Translations under genes and position numbers: made by a program | NCBI RefSeq assembly: GCF_000699445.3 | Contig: NC_067196.1 | Span: 5,742,616 to 5,806,615, forward strand | From: Schistosoma haematobium | Lineage: Eukaryota > Platyhelminthes > Trematoda > Strigeidida > Schistosomatidae | Reading direction: 5' to 3' | Length of the DNA stretch: 64,000 nt | Part shown: in pieces, positions 58,201-64,000 of the stretch | Numbering within the stretch: the first letter of the stretch is position 1 | Layout: each line of letters begins with the position of its first letter | Notes under the pieces: model-generated | Told to the model about the DNA's origin: nothing | Database searches by the model: none | What the model saw: only the letters and a program-made list of their open reading frames with translations

Positions 58201-60367
58201 ACTGACTCATACAATGTTTCGAAATATCAGAAATTTAGTTTCCTACTTATTAGTTGGATATAAATATGAATCTTTTTTATTGATTCTGTCCATTTAGTAA
58301 TAAATTAGTTTTGTTGCTTCATTCGACGTTTACTTTGTTAAAAGAGAAAGATTACTGAGCAAATATTTAAAAAAATACCAATCTACTTTCATGTCTTTCT
58401 TAATTGTCAATATTTTAATTAGATAAAGATCGAAACTTCATTCAATTCTTGTCATGGAAATCCTGCAGAAATACAACAAATTGATGATTCAATATTTGAT
58501 GATCCTCTTGGTAATGATGATAAAGATGTCAGAAAATTATATGTAAGTGTCATTGTTTATTTGCGTTAAAACTTCAAAGTACTTTCATTATTAAAATCTC
58601 TGTCAAATCTTTCTATCCATTTCGTTTAATCGCCATCATTACAACTTTAAATTTCCCTACTACTTTAATTATTGATCTGAATGATGAAGATACTTCAAAA
58701 TGTATAGATTTTACAGAGTATTTTTCATAAGTCCTGTTAACATTAAAGTAATATGCTAAGTGCATACTGTTATTGAATAACTTATGTCTTCACTGTAGTT
58801 GGTTACATCTGTCCACTTCAGTCTCATTATTGCTACAGTATTAATAATTTTTCAGGAAATATCTTCCAGCAATGAGCCATTGTTATATCTATATATACAT
58901 AGATCCAGTTGGTAGACACTGCAAAAAATATACATACAACTAACAATTCTATATCTTCATTATATGAATGAAGACTTATAAAAGGACTCTCAATAGGCAT
59001 TTTCTGCTTGCCTATTGCCTTACAACAATATAAATACGCATTCTGTTCTTAGAAAACATTCCAAAATTTCGTTACGTACTTTAATAATAATAATAATAAT
59101 AAATGTATCCGTGTTGGTTATTGATATTATTTCGATAGGTCCGTAAGAGTATTGTGATAAACAAGAATACAAGCGATGATAATCAAATGTATTTGAATAC
59201 AAAATTACAGATCCGAAAACGATACAGTAAATACTTTATAAGCAAAATGTCAATCAATTGTCTCAGACTTGATTGTTCCTTCGTTTCCACACCAACTACT
59301 TTATGTTTTTATTCTATTCTCTTCGATCTTATTAACATTCTGCCACCAGGCATTTCACTTTCGACCGGTGACACATACTACTTATATTTATTGATATCAG
59401 TAGTTCACACTAGCGTATGAACTAATCACACATATTGTACAGTTAAGTCATCTAGTCTTTATATTCTATAAACTGTTGTCTTTTTAAAAATATAGTTTGC
59501 CTAATCATCAGTCATGCTGACAGTCAGTAATGTTTCAAAAAACTTAATAATATTTCACTGATTGAGATCATGAGTTATTTGAAGTCAGACTACCATGGAA
59601 AACCTGAACGGCCGTTTCGTCTTAGTATGGGACTATTCAACAGTGCGCATACACTCAACAAAACCATTTCTGATAATAATCAACATATGCTCACTATTAA
59701 CAGTCTCCAAGACGTATTTCCTAGAGTTCTAGTGAGAAGCAGTGATCAATGGAGCTCAACCGGGTCTTTTGTGAGATAGTAACTCACTGAAAAAAATAGT
59801 GGACGGTGGCTCAATTTCGTGGATTAATTGAAGTTAGACATTAACACCATTGGATGCCGGCCGGCTCAGTGGTCTAGATGTTAATCGTTCACACTCAAGA
59901 CTCATAGGTTCTGTGTTGGAATCTCGTGAGGCGGAATCGTGGCTGTGCACTGCTGAGGAGTCCCATACTAGGACGAAACGGTGGTCTACCTTCATCCAAC
60001 TCATGATCTCGACCATTGAAATTACTATAATATCCACAAAAGACCCTTCTGATATTAATCATATTTCTTTACTATTTTATAGAAGAAAAATTTTGTGAAA
60101 CAACAACACATGAAAAATTATCCTTCAAAACTAAATTCACGTAAATCTTATAAAAAACAAAACTTTACTAAATTTCCATACAAAATGAAACAAGATAATT
60201 TACAAATGCCTAGTACAACATCTAATCTTACAGAACCTGTTATATCTGAATTATCTAAACCTGGTTTACATCCATCATGGGAAGCTAAACGATTAGAAAA
60301 AGCAAAAGTTATGGGACTATGTAAAAGTTCAACGAAAGAAGTAAAACGTATTATATTTGATGGTTAA
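49241..60367 (+). CDS. SRFBP1: SRFBP1/Bud22-family protein, 6 exons
   Basis: Bud22 proteins act in small-subunit rRNA processing in the nucleolus; the animal member is SRFBP1 (p49/STRAP). Exons: 49241-49348, 49379-49564, 52559-52824, 55974-56247, 58423-58542, 60083-60367; GT/AG borders, consistent phases, 412 codons plus stop (human 429). Seen: N-terminal helical, charged region (EELNKELTKMRKIVRAAK, then RDLMRNVKELREQM) like the Bud22 coiled coil; basic stretch KWKSREQKRRNRK in exon 3; low-complexity polar middle; short acidic block DDSIFDDPLGNDDKD; and the diagnostic end LHPSWEAKR (380-388) with terminal RIIFDG, paralleling human LHPSWEASRR ... KITFDD. Middle exons rest on splice signals and phase only, so an extra small exon cannot be excluded. 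Introns carry MITE, Penelope and hammerhead elements. Confidence 0.82.
49349..49378 (+). other. 30-bp micro-intron 1 of SRFBP1
   Basis: GTATAATG ... AAACTCAG. Read through it gives a TAA after one codon, so splicing is needed. Near the lower size limit for spliceosomal introns. Confidence 0.8.
49565..50588 (+). other. SRFBP1 intron 2, first part
   Basis: No recognised element. Confidence 0.45.
50589..50864. mobile_element. Merlin-like MITE copy (SRFBP1 intron 2)
   Basis: Terminal repeats 50589-50612 and 50841-50864 match at 21 of 24 positions. The interior is collinear with 26256-26531, including GCATTTTAGCT and CCTAACCCTAACC near 50724. Target duplication no longer clear. Confidence 0.82.
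51590..52465 (+). repeat. Dispersed repeat R, copy 2, plus RTE 3' terminus
   Basis: 51590-52060 matches 13650-14240. 52385-52460 is the complement of the RTE 3' end found at 29264 and 22905 (CCAATGCATATATGTGC, CTACGTTGTAGGCTGATTG). Together they suggest LINE or composite SINE material on the plus strand. Ends 100 bp before exon 3. Confidence 0.65.
53600..55110 (+). mobile_element. Penelope-like element RT to GIY-YIG remnant (SRFBP1 intron 3)
   Basis: Plus strand pieces: RLPRIHKLNTPLRLI (near 53855), LYTNVPLRKT (54075), QIDDVAMNSPLGPFVADMF (54230), RT catalytic box YVDDILVIS (54345), EEEVNNLLPSNVL, then after many stops VTSYYVCQFTCICEN (54890) of the GIY-YIG start. The order equals that of the element at 34293-37378. 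Upstream open frame 52910-53302 may be its N-terminus but lacks motifs. Confidence 0.82.
55111..55973 (+). other. End of SRFBP1 intron 3
   Basis: A B-box-like GGTTCGAATCCGCG near 55702 hints at an old SINE; otherwise nothing. Confidence 0.35.
56248..57424 (+). other. SRFBP1 intron 4, first part
   Basis: A weak tRNA-like stretch with CAGGTTTGAACCCCGC near 56815; otherwise nothing. Confidence 0.35.
57425..57650 (+). repeat. RTE-associated 3' repeat with AAAT tail
   Basis: Shares TTAGGGGGCCA, GGTCTAATCCACAAGGCAGT and AACGTCAGGA with 23461-23700 and ends GCGTTCAAATAAATAAATAAA, the RTE 3' tail in plus orientation. Confidence 0.7.
57758..58125 (-). mobile_element. Hammerhead SINE, nearly full-length, ribozyme core deleted
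   Basis: Minus strand: 5' region 58125-57960, tRNA-like part 57930-57850 (TAGACCACTGAGCCGG complement; A box), remnant hammerhead edge (GACTCCTCAGCAGTGCGC) near 57820, then 3' body. The right edge GTTGTGGAGATTATT is the 3' end of a preceding unit, so the source RNA was longer than one monomer here too. Confidence 0.78.
58543..59543 (+). other. SRFBP1 intron 5, first part
   Basis: A (TAA)n microsatellite at about 59082-59101; no other feature. Confidence 0.5.
59544..60067 (+). mobile_element. Hammerhead SINE insertion abutting the last SRFBP1 exon
   Basis: Target duplication TTAATAATATTTC (59544-59556) and TTAATCATATTTC (60055-60067), 12 of 13 identical. The left part (59557 to about 59650) is a minus-oriented hammerhead/3' body piece, then a plus-oriented unit: 5' region, A-box side GCCGGCTCAGTGGTCTAGA (59862-59882), weak B box, hammerhead 59947-59986 with CTGAGGA and GAAA intact but the 3' strand of stem I deleted, and the 3' end CCACAAAAGACCCTTCTGATA. 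The insert ends 28 bp before exon 6. Confidence 0.86.
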
Positions 60368-60569
60368 ATGATTATTACAAAAACAAAACAACTCAATTAT
60401 TGATTTAATATTCACCTTAGATTTACTGTATACAGTTAATTGATAATTCTGTACATTTAATAGTGATAATAATGATTTTATCCACTGAATTATTGCATAT
60501 ACACTCAGTGAAGATTCCTACTATTTGTCTTTATTACCAACTAGGTGTATCTAACATTTCTTTAGTGTT
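60368..60569. other. Downstream flank of SRFBP1
   Basis: AT-rich 3' UTR/flank; no canonical AATAAA close to the stop codon. Confidence 0.4.
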
Positions 60570-61032
60570 TGTTTTGTCTTTATGGCCCGCTAGTTATCAC
60601 GTAATCTAATCACCAATCAAAATACGAATTATTCGCTCTTGTACTGTTCTAAACCAATGACGTTCGTTCGGTCTGATCAGTCTAGCGTCCTATTTGGTCC
60701 GTTGCTCGCCTAGCCCGTCCAATCGAGTCCAAAATGCTAGTAACAGCCTCCACTGTGCGAATCATTTATTTCAGACATACTGGGTTTATACATCAACTAA
60801 ACAGACCGCAACGCACCATAAAATAAGAAATAACATTCGTACACAATAAAGCCAAAATGTGGCTGTGAACGTGGGGCATAGTAATTAATAAACTGAGTAT
60901 AACTTGAGAACAGTAAATTGTACAATAATAATCCATAAGTCAATATGAAGCTTATAGTAAGGGGAATATAGGTATACATAATCTAATTACTGAATAGTTG
61001 TACCATAGGAATATATAGATAATATTTGTCCA
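60570..61032 (-). repeat. Dispersed 463-bp repeat, LTR-like ends, copy 2
   Basis: Collinear with 35919-36379; ends TGTT and GTCCA. No target duplication seen. Confidence 0.68.
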
Positions 61033-61234
61033 CTAATAGGTCTCAGAAGTTGTTCGTAATTTAATCTTCGCTACGATATAACAGTATTCATGTTTTTTCT
61101 TCTTCAAAACTCACACTGTTGACATGACAATTGCAACTATTGTTTTAGTGAGTTGTTTGTTTGTTTATTTTTTGGGGTGGAGTGGAAATTTATCAAAATC
61201 TTTTCTTGTACGGATTTTCCGAATGTTGAATCAT

Positions 61235-61345
61235 TTAAACATTATCAGAAGGGGTTTGTGGAGATTTTAGAAATTTTCACAGATTGAAATCATGAGTCAG
61301 TTGAAGCTAGACCACCATTGAAAACCTGGAAGCACTGGACATTGT
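61235..61345 (-). mobile_element. Hammerhead SINE 3' fragment
   Basis: AGAAGGGGTTTGTGGAGATT ... GGAAGCACTGGAC is the 3' body up to stem I; the ribozyme core is missing. Confidence 0.75.
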
Positions 61346-61974
61346 TAGTCAGCTTTTTGTCAAAAATTGTATAATCCTATGCTAAGGAAGATAGTTTATG
61401 AAAACTTTTGTTGATAAGGATACATGAGTAAAAGATAGAGAGTTTTCAATTGATTCCTTATCGTAAAGTAAACAATCGTACATTCGTAAAATCGTTAGCG
61501 AACACTCAAATTTATGTAAAATACGGCGTTTAAACTATTACTTCATTTAATTAAGTGCGACTATATTATATGAATTAATATGTCACTACATATTAGCTTA
61601 TATCAGACCATGTCTAATTATCGATGTTGATTGAATTCTATTAGATGTGCAATAAAATGGATTTGGTTAGCTAAGCGTCTCAGTATTAGTTGGCGTTGAA
61701 CATTAAAGTTTCGAAAGTAATCCAAGTGACTGTTGAGAAATTAGCAGTATTGTATCATTGTCCAATAGTTTTTCGCATAAGATTTCAACTATCAGTTGTA
61801 TAACTTCAATATTATTAAATTACTTCAGGTGTTATCTAATTAAATCTATCTGATCAAGTATTAACTTGTTCATAGTCTAGTTTGGTAAAAGGTAATTTTA
61901 ATTCTACCTGTTATTATCGGTAGAATAATAATCGTTCTAATAAATAACAGGGGTTATTTTATCAAAAGAATCTT

Positions 61975-62950
61975 CCTACAGATATTGCTTCCATCAGTCG
62001 AAGAAATTAGCATGACCATCAGACAGCAAAACAGCTGAAGCATTGAAGTCAGGGATAAAAGTAACTACAAAGATGCTTTACATTCTATTCAGGAGGACGA
62101 ACAGTTGCAGACAGATTGGAAAGAAGGATAACTCATCAAGATACCAAAGGAAAGAGATCCTAGTAAGTCTGAGAACTACAGACATCACACAACTATGGTG
62201 GTGTGCGCTACTTATGACAACAGATATAAGTAGTATGCAACGCCAATCGGAAGTGGAAACCATGGTAGCAGAAAGTTAAGATCAATTTGAAAAGAAAGTA
62301 GCAAGGAATTACAGCTCGGAAGATTCATGCGAAATTTGAAAGACGAATGATGGAATTTTGCAAATGGTTCTCATGCTTCACCAAGAGATTCTATAATTTT
62401 GTACTAAAAATACATTGGTTGTCCCCACCTGAGCGTTCGTTCATAACACTATCAATACCAGGAGTTTCGGACAAAGTGCTGTTGAACCAAATAAAAGATT
62501 CGGTAGATTCAGAACTCCAAGACCGACAAGCTGGCTTTCGTGAGCATCGATCATATGCCGATCAAATCGCGAAACTACGGATCATCTTTGAACAATCAAT
62601 TGAATGGAACTCGTCACTATACATTAAATTCCCTGACTATGATAAGTAGTTCGACAGTGTGGATAGGAGAATCTTCTTCGACACTGTAGTGTACTTGAGA
62701 AAATCGTCAACATCATACGGAATCCAAGCGACGGACTACACTGTAAAGTCGTCTATGAAAAGCAGCTCACTGATGCATTCTGAATGACGACTGGTGTCAG
62801 ACAATGCTGTTTGCTTTAGCCCTTTCTCTTCTGGTGGTTGGCTGGCTTGTGATTACCTCCACATCTCAAGAGAAGCACAAAATACATTGGACAGCTTTGA
62901 TGTAGCTAGATGATTTGAACTTCGCAGAGGAACTAGTTCATCTATCCCAT
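61975..62950 (+). pseudogene. RTE/SR2-like LINE reverse transcriptase remnant
   Basis: Plus strand with frameshifts: SENYRHHT-like start (about 62165), then 62430-62640 with SIPGVSDKVLLNQIKDSVDS, QDRQAGFREHRSYADQIAKL, IIFEQSIEWNSSLYIKF, then IVNIIRNPSDGLHCKVVY and TTGVRQCCLL (62790) and an eroded FADDL region near 62935. This is RT fingers and palm of the RTE clade; stops throughout. Confidence 0.85.
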
Positions 62951-62969
62951 ACAGAGTAATAATAATAAA

Positions 62970-63187
62970 GAATTAATATGGCAGTTCTTGGATTTCGGTG
63001 CGAAGCTCGTTCATTCATATGGCGAAATAACATTATGGCATTACAGTTAATATCAGTTAGTGATAAAAACTAACTCTTGCCCATAACCGTAACTTTTAAA
63101 TATAATTCTTGGTCCTAGTGAGTGAATGAAGTTTTTCAATACCACTTCTGTATTGCTCCAAGGTCGTCCATAAATTATAGTCTCGCC
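62970..63187. mobile_element. MITE copy, left end lost
   Basis: Interior GATTTCGGTGCGAAG and TGGCATTACAG parallel the copies at 26256 and 50589; the right terminus GGTCGTCCATAAATTATAGT followed by CTCGCC ends at 63187. Confidence 0.7.
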
Positions 63188-63807
63188 TTTCAGGTATTAA
63201 ATATAAAATAGTCTATCAAAAAATAAGGGTATCGTATCAGTTAACGCTTATCAAAATAGCCAAGGGTTTAATGGTCTTAGACGTAATGGTAATGGATAGC
63301 AATATTTAATAGAAGACATGTAAAGGGTAATTTTCTACTTCACGAATATAAATGATGTGAACAATATGATAGTAATTGGACCTGACGATGTATGAAATTA
63401 ATTAGCGTGTTAATATTGTGGTAGAATAAGAGACTGAACTTGACTATTGTTTACAGGTAGATCATTTTTGATCTAATGAATTACTATACCTTCAGCTGTG
63501 CACAAATTTCTGATCCAAACCTTTGAACCAGTTCATGTGACTCGGTAGATAATCTCGAACTATGATTCACTTGACCATGTGTCATAAAATAATCCCCTAT
63601 TTTACAAGTATATCTTTATTGATGTCTTCAAATTGGTATATAACATTTGATGGTTTTGCAGTTAATTTTTACACACATCGAAAATTCTTGATTGTTCATG
63701 TTAGTTTCTGTTCGATCAGCTAGGTATATCTGATAAAAATTTATCCAATTCCAAGGGTTCATATCAAAGTAGTTTGATTTCTGTAGAATCTAAGTTATTA
63801 TGTATAA
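63188..63807. other. Window end, AT-rich
   Basis: No recognised feature. Confidence 0.4.
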
Positions 63808-63978
63808 AGATGGACTGCAACTGGCAGTAAGATCTAGGAATTGCAATCAGTAATACTTCGGACTCATCAGCTCGAAATAAAAGCATTTCAGTATCGATGT
63901 TTACTTCAAGGCTCAATACTAGTTAGTTTATTAGCGAACGCACAATGCGTTATCCATTTAACTACTAAATCCAGATAG
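63808..63978 (-). mobile_element. Old Sm-alpha copy
   Basis: Minus strand: tRNA-like start (GGATTTAGTAGTTAAATGGA, complement near 63976-63957), CGCATTGTGCGTTCGC, and hammerhead half CTGATGAGTCCGAAG near 63870. Diverged, with part of stem II missing. Confidence 0.7.
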
Positions 63979-64000
63979 TAATTAACTTATGAAACAAGTT

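Noticed and set aside
59082..59101. (TAA)n tract
   Set aside because: Ordinary short microsatellite; noted only in the intron description.
1..64000. CRISPR arrays, operons, prokaryotic promoters
   Set aside because: Nothing of the kind; all genes are intron-split eukaryotic genes.

Overview
The window looks like nuclear DNA of a schistosome-type blood fluke (Trematoda, Schistosomatidae). The evidence is AT-rich sequence, small eukaryotic genes with very long introns and tiny first introns (36 and 30 bp), Sm-alpha-type retroposons carrying hammerhead ribozymes, RTE/SR2-type and CR1/SR1-type LINEs, Penelope-like elements with GIY-YIG domains, and Ty3/gypsy LTR debris. The species cannot be fixed from sequence alone.

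Three protein-coding genes can be assembled exon by exon with every splice phase consistent. (1) MPI, mannose-6-phosphate isomerase, + strand 7600-21687, 8 exons, 476 aa, all zinc ligands present. (2) A DHRS1-like short-chain dehydrogenase, - strand 39186-25076, 4 exons, 357 aa; the Tyr of the catalytic YxxxK motif reads Phe. (3) An SRFBP1/Bud22-family nucleolar protein, + strand 49241-60367, 6 exons, 412 aa, with the family's C-terminal LHPSWEAKR motif. MPI and DHRS1 are convergent; DHRS1 and SRFBP1 are divergent. They belong to unrelated pathways (sugar-phosphate metabolism, membrane-associated redox, ribosome biogenesis), and nothing suggests a common system.

Nearly everything else is mobile DNA. 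Bases 1-7560 are a nested set of retroelements: a CR1-like LINE on the - strand is cut by a 2.0-kb gag-only LTR element (target duplication CCCTT), by a solo LTR, and by a second solo LTR (GGTT) that itself contains a 3.1-kb non-coding LTR element with LTRs differing at one base (ACTC). MPI intron 5 holds an RTE LINE with a 12-bp target duplication and hammerhead-ribozyme retroposons, one inserted as a dimer of about 385 nt. The DHRS1 introns hold a Penelope-like element bounded by inverted ~225-bp repeats, a separate GIY-YIG fragment and a Merlin-like MITE. Upstream of and inside SRFBP1 are further MITEs, LINE pieces, a second Penelope-like RT and a hammerhead retroposon ending 28 bp before the last exon. 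41.2-43.7 kb and 45.3-47.9 kb show nothing recognisable.

The most interesting signals are the dimeric (retrozyme-like) hammerhead insertion, the multi-layer nesting with target duplications, the MITE family with 8-bp duplications, and the DHRS1 Tyr-to-Phe change.
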